This document shows, piece after piece, positions 1 through 5,473 of a stretch of DNA of 9,491 nt. Positions within the stretch are counted from its first letter, which is position 1; every line of letters begins with the position of its first letter. A model generated the notes under the pieces. That model did not search any database and was not told the DNA's origin. It worked only from the letters and a program-made list of their open reading frames with translations. The position numbers and the translations under genes were made by a program. The stretch lies in the NCBI GenBank assembly GCA_003164075.1, contig PLRZ01000515.1:1-9491 (forward strand), in the 5' to 3' direction. This DNA is from Bryobacterales bacterium (GTDB taxonomy: Bacteria; Acidobacteriota; Terriglobia; Bryobacterales; Bryobacteraceae).

Positions 1-282
1 CTCTTCGCCCACCGTTTCACGCCAGCCTGCCGCGAGGTGATGCGCGAGATCGTGCAGAAAGCCCACGAGATGTTCCTGGAGGGCATGCCGCTGATCGGCA
101 TGGTGGACCGGCGGCTCTCGCTCGATCTGGATCTGTTCACCCGCGGCGGAATGCGCGTGCTCGACAAGATCGCGCGGCGGGATTACAACGTGCTGGCATC
201 GCGCCCGTCGGTTTCGAAAGTCGAACGCGTGGGTCTGTTGCTGGGAGCGCTGGGCCGGTTGGCCTTCACACGGGCGGCATGA
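1..282 (+). CDS. hpnC: Squalene/phytoene synthase family protein, probably hydroxysqualene synthase HpnC (C-terminal part)
   Basis: Only the last 93 codons are in the window; frame 1 is open from the first base to TGA at 280-282. The visible part is the terminal helical region of a trans-isoprenyl diphosphate (head-to-head) synthase. It has an RGGMRVLDKIARRDYNVL segment followed by RPSVSK and a hydrophobic LLLGALGRL tail, which resembles the usual end of HpnC proteins (GG-hydrophobic-I-x-x-x-x-YDV-x-RP-x-x-S-K). In this family HpnC turns presqualene diphosphate into hydroxysqualene, ahead of HpnE, in hopanoid synthesis. The catalytic aspartate motifs lie upstream of the window and cannot be checked. 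The stop overlaps the next start in ATGA, so translation is probably coupled to hpnD. The HpnC assignment over a generic squalene/phytoene synthase rests on this tail plus the neighbouring hpnD. Confidence 0.8.
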   Translation, partial: LFAHRFTPACREVMREIVQKAHEMFLEGMPLIGMVDRRLSLDLDLFTRGGMRVLDKIARRDYNVLASRPSVSKVERVGLLLGALGRLAFTRAA

Positions 283-1118
283 TGAACGCGACCGACCGGT
301 CTTATGAGTATTGCCGCCGCGTGGCGCGCCGCCGCGCCAAGAATTTCTACTACTCCTTCGTTTTGCTTTCGCGTCCGCAGCGCAACGCCATGTGCGCCAT
401 CTATGCCTTCATGCGCTACTGCGACGACCTGAGCGACGAGCCCGGCGCCACCCGCGCGGCCATCGACCGGTGGCGCGCCGAGATGGAAGAGGCGCTCGCA
501 GGCCGTTTCAGCAGCCATCCCGTGTGGCCGGCCTTCTATCACACCGTCCGCCGCTTCGGGATTCCGCCTCAGTACTTCCGCGAAATGATCGACGGGGTGC
601 TCTCCGACCTGGAGCCGCGCCGCTTCGAAACCTTCGAACAACTCTACCGCTACTGTTACCAGGTGGCTTCGGTGGTGGGCCTGACCATCATTCACATCTT
701 CGGTTTCGACACCCGCAGCGCCCTGCCGCTGGCCGAGAAATGCGGCGTGGCGTTTCAGCTCACCAACATCCTGCGCGACATCCGCGAAGATGCCGAGCGG
801 GGCCGCATCTACCTGCCGGCGGAAGACCTGCGCCGCTTCGGCGTGAGCGAGGAGGACCTGTGCGCCGGCCGCCGCGGCGAGCCATTCCTGCGCCTGATGG
901 CCTTCGAATCGGAGCGCGCGCGGGCGTACTACAACGACTCGCGCCCGCTGCTCGATTTGATCCATCCGCGGAGCCGCGCGTCGTTATGGGCGCTGATCGC
1001 CATCTATTCGCGGCTGCTGGAGCGCATCGAACAGGGCAACTTCGACGTGTTCCGGCATCGCGTGCGGCTGCCGCTGTGGGAAAAATCGTGGATCGTGTGG
1101 CGCGCGCTGGTGGGGTGA
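279..1118 (+). CDS. hpnD: Presqualene diphosphate synthase HpnD (squalene/phytoene synthase family)
   Basis: This is a complete 279-residue protein, a normal length for the family. It condenses two farnesyl diphosphates to presqualene diphosphate, the first step of the HpnCDE route to squalene and hopanoids. Both Mg-diphosphate binding aspartate motifs are visible: YCDDLSD at residues 47-53, and NILRDIREDAERGRIYLP at 163-180 with D167 and D171. The early NFYYSFVLLS segment (22-31) and YAFMRYCDD are also typical. The C-terminal RLLERIEQGNFDVFRHRVRL resembles HpnD rather than HpnC. The start is the ATG at 279, which overlaps the hpnC stop (ATGATG; the ATG at 282 is equally possible). No strong Shine-Dalgarno is seen, consistent with coupled translation. 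hpnE, often the next gene, is not found downstream here. A plant-type phytoene synthase is the alternative, less likely because of the tandem pair. Confidence 0.9.
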   Translation: MMNATDRSYEYCRRVARRRAKNFYYSFVLLSRPQRNAMCAIYAFMRYCDDLSDEPGATRAAIDRWRAEMEEALAGRFSSHPVWPAFYHTVRRFGIPPQYFREMIDGVLSDLEPRRFETFEQLYRYCYQVASVVGLTIIHIFGFDTRSALPLAEKCGVAFQLTNILRDIREDAERGRIYLPAEDLRRFGVSEEDLCAGRRGEPFLRLMAFESERARAYYNDSRPLLDLIHPRSRASLWALIAIYSRLLERIEQGNFDVFRHRVRLPLWEKSWIVWRALVG

Positions 1119-1127
1119 GGGGTTAGT

Positions 1128-1283
1128 TAGTTTCTGCAATGAAACTCTGGAAAATGGCAAGGACCGCTTGCTTGCGCGCGCGGCTCGGAAAACGCAGCGA
1201 TGATTCCACGGGACTTGTTACTGAGCCGCGACCGCAAGGGAGCGGTTTTGCCGTTACGAGTCGGAGTTTCGCGACAGAAACTA
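1128..1283. repeat. Imperfect palindromic (MITE/REP-like) repeat element
   Basis: The gap between convergent hpnD and the GNAT toxin gene is mostly one long imperfect inverted repeat. The left arm is 1128-1188 and the right arm 1221-1283, around a ~32-base centre. Reading the right arm as its reverse complement, shared blocks in order are TAGTTTCTG, GAAACTC, GGCAA, ACCGCT, TTGCG and CGCGGCTC, separated by short unlike stretches. Each tip is itself a hairpin, AGTTTC-N6-GAAACT (1129-1146 and 1265-1282). The right arm also holds ACCGC-AAGGGA-GCGGT. The direct heptamer TAGTTAG occurs at both edges (1124-1130 and 1282-1288), which could be a target duplication but overlaps the arms. I recall similar 'SRDRKGA'-coding repeats being common in acidobacterial genomes. 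I cannot confirm copy number from here. Confidence 0.6.
1231..1249 (+). terminator. Possible intrinsic terminator after hpnD
   Basis: ACCGC (1231-1235) pairs with GCGGT (1242-1246) around an AAGGGA loop, and a short T run follows (1246-1249). It lies ~110 bases past the hpnD stop, inside the palindromic repeat. A stem of only five pairs and four Ts make this a weak terminator, and the hairpin may simply be part of the repeat. Confidence 0.3.
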
Positions 1284-1310
1284 GTTAGACCCGGCGGATT
1301 TCAAAGGGCC

Positions 1311-1832
1311 TTACTTCCTGGCCGCCTGCAGGGCCGCTTCAACGATGGCCAGCGGCAGCAGCAGGGAAAGCGGAGCGTCCAGCAGCGGCAGCGCGCCGTA
1401 GCTCGCATACCATGCCGCGACCCTCGCGTTCTTGGCATCGATCAGTATCGCCACGCCCCCCACTTCCGCAGATGCCAGCAGACATCTCTTACCCGCCGAC
1501 AGCAGAAGCTGCCCGCCAAGCCCTTGGCCTTGTACTTTGAGATCCACCGCCAGGCGCGCCAACCGGAATGCCGGCACGTCATGACGCGCCAGCCCGCGCC
1601 GGACAAGCTCCGGCGTGCGGGCATACGCGATGGAGCAGGGACTCAGGCTGTAGTAGCCGAGAATCGTTTTGTCGTCGTCGTCGATTGCAAGAAAGGTCTT
1701 TGCGCCGCCCATTTCGTGGCTCTTACGGGCGTAGCGCCGCAGGAATTCGTTCAACGCCGTTTCGCCGCAGTCGAAGGCATCCCGATCATGCCGTTTGCCG
1801 ACGGGCTCCTCGTGCCAGAGCGCAATCTTCAT
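1311..1832 (-). CDS. GNAT-family acetyltransferase toxin (TacT/AtaT type)
   Basis: This is a 173-residue Gcn5-related N-acetyltransferase. Family members paired with DUF1778 proteins are type II toxins that acetylate the amino group of aminoacyl-tRNAs and so stop translation. Visible features are the N-terminal FDCGETALNEFLRRYARKSH segment (20-39; the family has F-x-CG-x-x-x-LN-x-x-L), and LGYYSLSPCSI (58-68), which is the beta strand region. LARLAVDLKVQGQGLGGQLL (91-110) carries the acetyl-CoA binding loop Q-x-x-G-x-G. WYASYGAL (141-148) places Tyr142 where TacT-like toxins have the catalytic tyrosine. Its start overlaps the antitoxin stop in ATGA (1829-1832), so the pair is one operon with coupled translation. 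The specific tRNA target cannot be read from sequence. Nothing in it looks broken, so an active toxin is expected. Confidence 0.9.
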   Translation of the reverse strand: MKIALWHEEPVGKRHDRDAFDCGETALNEFLRRYARKSHEMGGAKTFLAIDDDDKTILGYYSLSPCSIAYARTPELVRRGLARHDVPAFRLARLAVDLKVQGQGLGGQLLLSAGKRCLLASAEVGGVAILIDAKNARVAAWYASYGALPLLDAPLSLLLPLAIVEAALQAARK

Positions 1833-2107
1833 TTCCGCTTTGACAGCGACTTTGCCACAGCCCGCAGCTTCGCGTTCGGCTTGGGAGGATTCTCCAGTAC
1901 CGCCAATACGCGCAGGCTGTCCCGCTCGGAGAGTTCCAGATGTTCCGCTTCCCGGATCACCGCCATGGCGGCGCTCAAGCTGTGTTGGCGGACGAAATCC
2001 GTTAGATCGGTACGCCGCAACGCCGCAGCGCGTAGGAGGACTGCCTTCTCCTCGGGGGGAATCCGCAGCGACATCCGGCTATTGTCTTCAACCGCGACTC
2101 TGGGCAT
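1829..2107 (-). CDS. DUF1778 antitoxin (TacA/AtaR type)
   Basis: This is a 92-residue antitoxin. The N-terminal half (MSLRIPPEEKAVLLRAAALR, 12-31, then TDLTDFVRQHSL) fits the ribbon-helix-helix DNA-binding fold of DUF1778. The C-terminal LENPPKPNAKLRAVAKS (71-87) is the family's conserved LxNPPxPNxxL toxin-wrapping segment. It should neutralise the GNAT toxin encoded immediately after it and, as a complex, repress its own promoter. The ATG at 2107-2105 is supported by a strong Shine-Dalgarno (AAGGAAGGAGT on the minus strand; AGGAG at 2119-2115) seven bases upstream. A later methionine (residue 12) has no such site. The order antitoxin then toxin is the normal one. Confidence 0.93.
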   Translation of the reverse strand: MPRVAVEDNSRMSLRIPPEEKAVLLRAAALRRTDLTDFVRQHSLSAAMAVIREAEHLELSERDSLRVLAVLENPPKPNAKLRAVAKSLSKRK

Positions 2108-2126
2108 GGCCGGACTCCTTCCTTCT

Positions 2127-2145
2127 GTACATATTCAAATAGTAC
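2127..2145. promoter_or_regulatory. Candidate operator over the -10 box of the DUF1778/GNAT operon
   Basis: GTACATATTCAAATAGTAC is an imperfect palindrome with GTAC at both ends and a TTCAA centre (six of nine pairs match). It covers the -10 box and the likely start point. A ribbon-helix-helix antitoxin binding here would give the autoregulation usual for these modules. A second palindrome, TGACA-N5-TGTCA (2183-2197), lies 16 bases upstream of the -35 box and could be an additional site. Confidence 0.35.
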
Positions 2146-2167
2146 ACGATCTTTTCCTGTTCGACAA
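2139..2167 (-). promoter_or_regulatory. Promoter of the DUF1778/GNAT operon
   Basis: On the minus strand TTGTCG (2167-2162) is followed after exactly 17 bases by TACTAT (2144-2139). The boxes match sigma70 consensus at four of six positions each, but spacing and place are right. Transcription would begin near 2132, about 25 bases before the antitoxin ATG and just ahead of its strong ribosome binding site. Confidence 0.5.
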
Positions 2168-2331
2168 GACTGCGTGTTTATTTGACACTTGCTGTCAGTG
2201 CCGGTGCTGGTTGGACTCGTTCTGCTTTTGGCGGCCTTGGGATCGATTCTTGCCAGGAAACCGCGAGTGCTTTGATCACGGAATTGCGGGAACAACCGGA
2301 TCGCGGATAAGTGGGTTGGCGCCGTCGCACA

Positions 2332-2347
2332 CCGGACCAAAATCCGG
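2332..2347. other. Small hairpin downstream of the HAD gene
   Basis: CCGGA (2332-2336) and TCCGG (2343-2347) form a perfect five-pair stem with a six-base loop, ~30 bases past the HAD stop on the minus strand. No T run follows on either strand, so I do not call it an intrinsic terminator. The remaining bases between 2168 and 2378 show no gene I can support. Confidence 0.25.
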
Positions 2348-2378
2348 CCTCGGGTCGCTGGACCAGGGTCTTCAGCCC

Positions 2379-3071
2379 TCAGCCCGCCCGCTGTCTTCGG
2401 ACGCCCAACTCGTCCAGATGATCGAGTAAGTCGCGGGGGTCCTCATAAACGCGATAAGCGCCCGCCCGTTCGAGCTCTTCCTGCCCGTAACCGCCTGACA
2501 GCAGTCCCACTCCCAAGGCGCGAGCACGCTGTGCCGCCAGCAGGTCCCAAATGCTATCGCCCACCACTACACATCGTTCAACGGGCACGCCCAGGCGGTC
2601 GGCCGCCGCCAGGAACAAGTCCGGGTCGGGTTTGGCATAGCGAACCAAGTCCCGCGTGATCACCGGCAGCGAGGCGTCGACGCCCAGCATTTCCAGCCCG
2701 AACCGGGCAGTGTCCAGCCGGCCGCTGGTGGCGATGGCGTGGGGCACTCCCTCGGCGGCGAGAACGCCGAGCAGTTCCCGTGCGCCGGGCAGCGGGCGAA
2801 CTTGCGCCACGAGGCGCTTGAATGCCTCCCCGTGAAGGCCCTGCAGGCGTTCGACGTCCACGCTCCCGGAATTTCCGCCCACCTCCCGCAAGAGCGCATT
2901 GATGAAAAGACCGCCGCTCATGCCGATCCGGCGGTGAATGCGCCATACCGAGAGTTCCATGCCGGTGTGCTCGAGCGCCTCGCGCCAGGCCAGCACGTGC
3001 TGATACACACTGTCGATGAGCGTGCCATCCAGGTCGAAGAGAAATGCCGGTGGGGAAGAGGAAGTGGCCAT
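2379..3071 (-). CDS. HAD-superfamily hydrolase, subfamily IA (phosphoglycolate phosphatase-like)
   Basis: This 230-residue protein has all four HAD motifs. Motif I is FDLDGTLIDS (12-21), with nucleophile D13 and general acid D15. Motif II is ATS (114-116). Motif III is the lysine in YAKPDPDLF (K147), and motif IV is VGDSIWDLLAA (170-180) with D172 and D176. Residues ~22-95 form an alpha-helical C1 cap, including RIGMSGG, as in phosphoglycolate phosphatase and beta-phosphoglucomutase relatives. It is therefore a cytoplasmic Mg-dependent phosphatase acting on a small phosphorylated metabolite. Phosphoglycolate, a sugar phosphate or a damaged metabolite are all possible, and the sequence does not decide. 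The ATG at 3071 gives a start nine residues before motif I. No clear Shine-Dalgarno is present. It is transcribed toward the DUF1778/GNAT operon but that operon has its own promoter 30-60 bases before its first gene. Confidence 0.88.
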   Translation of the reverse strand: MATSSSPPAFLFDLDGTLIDSVYQHVLAWREALEHTGMELSVWRIHRRIGMSGGLFINALLREVGGNSGSVDVERLQGLHGEAFKRLVAQVRPLPGARELLGVLAAEGVPHAIATSGRLDTARFGLEMLGVDASLPVITRDLVRYAKPDPDLFLAAADRLGVPVERCVVVGDSIWDLLAAQRARALGVGLLSGGYGQEELERAGAYRVYEDPRDLLDHLDELGVRRQRAG

Positions 3072-3113
3072 GCTTATTATTCTCGCTCAGGTGTCTTAAT
3101 AAAATCGTCAACT

Positions 3114-3270
3114 ATGACCTGGCGCCGTGTTCTTCCGCTATTCCTCTTGTTATTCCGGCTGGCTGCGCAGACCGCGCAGAGTCCCCTGCCGAATTCGGAC
3201 TGACCATTCTGCCACCGGACCCCCTGGAACTGAAAATCAACAGGTTGAGGTATTCCTTGACTGACTGAAA
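3114..3270 (+). pseudogene. Possible remnant of a small secreted-protein gene (frameshifted)
   Basis: The ATG at 3114 opens a 29-codon frame that reads like a signal peptide: MTWRR, then the hydrophobic stretch VLPLFLLLFRLAAQ, then TAQSPLPNSD, ending at TGA 3201-3203. Right where it stops, another plus-strand frame continues with LTILPPDPLELKINRLRYSLTD to a TGA at 3266-3268. The composition change suggests a secretion signal followed, after a frame change, by the start of a mature domain that is then cut short. I do not recognise the family. It could equally be a chance open frame, since there is no good ribosome binding site. Confidence 0.3.
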
Positions 3271-3464
3271 AGACAAGCCCAGACAAAAGGGCAGCCGCGA
3301 GGATATTCAGTATCAGTAGATACTATCATCCGCTATATGGTTGTGGGCTCGGGGGCACGGATCCCTGGCCGACACCCGCTCCAGTTGGACGAAAAGTTGC
3401 CCACCCGCACCCCGCCCGAAACGGCGTTCGACGACCTTGCGCCCGATTTGTACCGGAAGTCGGC
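3204..3464. other. Gene-poor stretch with an AT-rich inverted repeat upstream of vapBC
   Basis: I see no supportable complete gene here. The notable element is a perfect inverted repeat AGTATC-AGTA-GATACT at 3309-3324, set in a cluster of GATA/TATC words between 3302 and 3327 in otherwise GC-rich DNA. It lies ~140 bases before the vapBC promoter, so it may be an upstream operator, or the remains of another promoter. Short open frames crossing 3337-3514 show no recognisable protein signature. Confidence 0.3.
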
Positions 3465-3493
3465 TTGGCACCGTCTCCCGCCACGGGTACAAT
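3465..3493 (+). promoter_or_regulatory. Promoter of vapBC
   Basis: TTGGCA (3465-3470) and TACAAT (3488-3493) are separated by 17 bases, each one mismatch from the sigma70 consensus. This is the best promoter in the window. Transcription should start near 3500, leaving a leader of only ~15 bases that contains little besides the vapB ribosome binding site AGAGGAG (3499-3505). Confidence 0.65.
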
Positions 3494-3514
3494 GGGGTAG
3501 AGGAGTGCGGGCCG

Positions 3515-3787
3515 ATGGCGAACCTGAATATCGAGATGCCGGACGACCTTGCGCGGAGCCTTGAGGGAATCGCAGCAGCACAACGCAAGAGCATCCAACA
3601 ACTGGCCCTGGAGCGGTTGATTTCGCTCGTCGAAGACATCCCCGAACGTCGTGCCGGATCCGCATCCGCGGTCCTGCGCGCGATGCAGGAGGCACCCCAC
3701 CCAACGGCTGCGGACGTCGATGAACTCGATGCCCTCATCGCTGCTAGTCGGCTTCCGATCCGGGCACGTGACCTCTTTTCAGACTGA
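3515..3787 (+). CDS. VapB-type antitoxin (ribbon-helix-helix)
   Basis: This is a 90-residue antitoxin for the PIN-domain toxin just downstream. The start NLNIEMPDDLARSLEGIAA followed by RKSIQQLALERL is the beta-strand/helix/helix layout of CopG/Arc-like DNA-binding antitoxins. The rest, to RARDLFSD, would be the segment that occupies the toxin's active site. I chose the ATG at 3515 because it has AGAGGAG nine bases upstream and fits the promoter. The frame is open back to 3341, but the extra 58 residues would lie upstream of the predicted transcript start and look unlike protein. The stop is six bases before the toxin start. The VapBC complex probably represses its own promoter. Confidence 0.87.
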   Translation: MANLNIEMPDDLARSLEGIAAAQRKSIQQLALERLISLVEDIPERRAGSASAVLRAMQEAPHPTAADVDELDALIAASRLPIRARDLFSD

Positions 3788-3793
3788 TCCACA

Positions 3794-4195
3794 GTGATCT
3801 ATCTTCTCGATACCAACGCGATCAGCGCTCTGACGCGGGCGGATTTGCGGATGGCGTCGTGGCTTTCATCGATCGGGGCGGATGACCGTGTCGTGATCTG
3901 TACAATCACTCGCGGCGAAATCCTGTTCGGTCTGGAGCGACTGGCTCCGGGGCGGCGCCGAAGCGAACTGGAAAGGAAAGCGGCGAGTCTGTTCGCCGTT
4001 TTGCCGTGTGAGCCGATCCCATCGGCAGCCGGTGATCGGTATGCAAATGTGAAGGCTTCTCAACAGCGCCGCGGGCTTCCGCTCGATGAGAACGACCTCT
4101 GGATTGCTGCGACCACACTTGCCATCGACGCAACGCTCGTCAGCCGAGACAGTGACTTCCATGCAGTCGAGGGGCTGGCAGTGGTCGAGTTCTAA
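3794..4195 (+). CDS. vapC: VapC-type toxin, PIN-domain ribonuclease
   Basis: This is a 133-residue PIN-domain protein of normal VapC length. The acidic metal-binding residues are in place: D6 in LLDTNAIS, E42 in TRGEILFGLERL, D101 in LDENDLWIAAT, and D119/D121 in SRDSDF. VapC toxins are Mg/Mn-dependent endoribonucleases that cut tRNA or rRNA when freed from the antitoxin. The target here cannot be told from sequence. The start is a GTG at 3794, six bases after the vapB stop, with no clear ribosome binding site of its own. Its translation therefore probably depends on ribosomes leaving vapB, which would keep toxin below antitoxin. No truncation or lost catalytic residue is seen. Confidence 0.9.
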   Translation: MIYLLDTNAISALTRADLRMASWLSSIGADDRVVICTITRGEILFGLERLAPGRRRSELERKAASLFAVLPCEPIPSAAGDRYANVKASQQRRGLPLDENDLWIAATTLAIDATLVSRDSDFHAVEGLAVVEF

Positions 4196-4346
4196 CCAGA
4201 TTACTCCCCATAAGTCGCCTTCGGTCCGGTATCGATGTCCAACCATGGGCAACCGGCCCACGAAACCCCCTCGAAACAAAAAGTGACTGAACGAACCCGA
4301 CTTCCGACGCAACCCGCAGAAAGGACGCCACTTTCTCCGAACAAAA

Positions 4347-4382
4347 CGAACCCGCCAACGAACCCGCCGGCGAACCCGGCTA
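4347..4382 (+). repeat. Three tandem 12-bp repeats before hemW
   Basis: CGAACCCGCCAA, CGAACCCGCCGG and CGAACCCGGCTA follow one another, and a further CGAACCCG occurs at 4292-4299. They lie just before the preferred hemW start. In the hemW frame they would read as TNPP/TNPP/ANPA, which is low-complexity and unlike the conserved protein. They are therefore more likely untranslated leader or upstream DNA. Confidence 0.6.
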
Positions 4383-4393
4383 CAATTAAGAGA

Positions 4394-5473
4394 GTGTCCG
4401 GCGTCTACGTCTCATATCCCTTCTGCGCGCAGAAGTGCACCTACTGCAACTTCGCGTCGGGAGTCTTTCCACGCGCCCTCGAAGAGCGCTACCGTCTCGC
4501 GCTGGCATCCGAAATCGGCGCGCACACCTGGCAGCGGCAGCCCGAGACCGTGTACCTGGGCGGCGGCACGCCCAGCTCGCTCGACCCCGGCGAATTGGCT
4601 TCGATCCTCACACCGATCCCCGGCCGCCCGTGGGCGGAGGCCACTATCGAAGCCGCGCCGGGCACCATCACCCTGGACAAGGCCCGCGCCTGGGCTGGCC
4701 TCGGGATCGACCGCGTCAGCCTGGGAGTCCAGTCGTTTGTCGAAAAGGAGATCCGCCGCACCGGCCGCAAACACACCGCCGGGATCGTCGCCGCCGATCT
4801 GGCCATACTCCGCGACGCCGGCATCCATAACTGCAATATCGACCTCATCGCCGGCCTCTCCGGGCAGACCGCGGCGAGTTGGTGCGAGTCGCTCGACTGG
4901 ATCGCGCGCCTGGCGCCCCCGCACGTCTCCATCTACATGCTGGAGGTGGACGAAGACAGCCGGCTGGGCAAAGAACGCCTGCTCGGCGGGGTCCGCTACG
5001 GCGCCGCCGACGCCCCCGACGACGACCAGACTGCCGACTTCTACGAATTCGCCGTCGAGCGGCTGGCCGCCCTGGGAATTCCGCGCTACGAGATCTCCAA
5101 TTTCGCGCGGCCCGGCAGCGAATCGCGGCACAATCTGAAGTATTGGAACCTGGAGCCATACGTGGGTTTCGGCGCCGACGCGCACTCCTTCGATGGCGCC
5201 ATCCGGCGGCAGAATCCCGAGTCGGTGGAAGAGTACCTCACCGGTGCGCCCGGCCCCGGCGAGCCCGGCGACCCGGCGCACGAGCGCTTTTTCGTGGGAT
5301 TGCGCCTCGCTGCCGGCATCCGGCCCTCGCGCGAAGAGTGGGACCGTTTTGAGCAGCCCATCCGGCGCTTCGTGGCGCAGGGCCTGCTGGAAACCGCCGG
5401 CGGCATGCTCCGCCTCACCAATCGCGGAGTGATGCTTTCCAACGAAGTGTTCCAGGAATTTCTCTCTCTATGA
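4394..5473 (+). CDS. hemW: Radical SAM haem chaperone HemW (coproporphyrinogen III oxidase-like)
   Basis: This radical SAM protein is related to HemN but belongs to the HemW group, which binds haem and passes it to apo-proteins rather than decarboxylating coproporphyrinogen. From the GTG at 4394 it has 359 residues. The 4Fe-4S/SAM motif is CAQKCTYCNF (Cys 11, 15, 18). Other landmarks are YLGGGTPSSL (~54-63), RVSLGVQSF (~107-115), NIDLIAGLSGQT (~148-159) and HNLKYW at ~246-251. HNLKYW matches the HNxxYW haem-binding motif that marks HemW. An in-frame ATG at 4235 would add 53 residues rich in Pro, Thr and Asn. I prefer GTG 4394 because family members begin with this S-x-x-YVSYPFC segment and the extension is repeat DNA. 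The stop overlaps the threonine aldolase start in ATGA, so both are probably one transcript. Confidence 0.9.
   Translation: MSGVYVSYPFCAQKCTYCNFASGVFPRALEERYRLALASEIGAHTWQRQPETVYLGGGTPSSLDPGELASILTPIPGRPWAEATIEAAPGTITLDKARAWAGLGIDRVSLGVQSFVEKEIRRTGRKHTAGIVAADLAILRDAGIHNCNIDLIAGLSGQTAASWCESLDWIARLAPPHVSIYMLEVDEDSRLGKERLLGGVRYGAADAPDDDQTADFYEFAVERLAALGIPRYEISNFARPGSESRHNLKYWNLEPYVGFGADAHSFDGAIRRQNPESVEEYLTGAPGPGEPGDPAHERFFVGLRLAAGIRPSREEWDRFEQPIRRFVAQGLLETAGGMLRLTNRGVMLSNEVFQEFLSL

Noticed and set aside
2182..2187. TTGACA as a plus-strand -35 box
   Set aside because: No -10 box occurs at 16-18 bases downstream (TGCTGG at 17), and no plus-strand gene follows.
1200..2429. A 409-codon open frame on the plus strand antisense to the DUF1778/GNAT pair
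   Set aside because: It starts inside the palindromic repeat and has no recognisable domain. The minus strand encodes two well-matched family proteins with promoter and ribosome binding site.
3341..3514. N-terminal extension of the VapB antitoxin
   Set aside because: The added 58 residues look unlike protein, have no ribosome binding site, and lie mostly upstream of the predicted transcript start. The ATG at 3515 has both promoter and ribosome binding site.
4246..4260. TGGGC-N5-GCCCA hairpin as a terminator for vapBC
   Set aside because: The stem is only five pairs and is followed by CGAAACCC rather than a T run.
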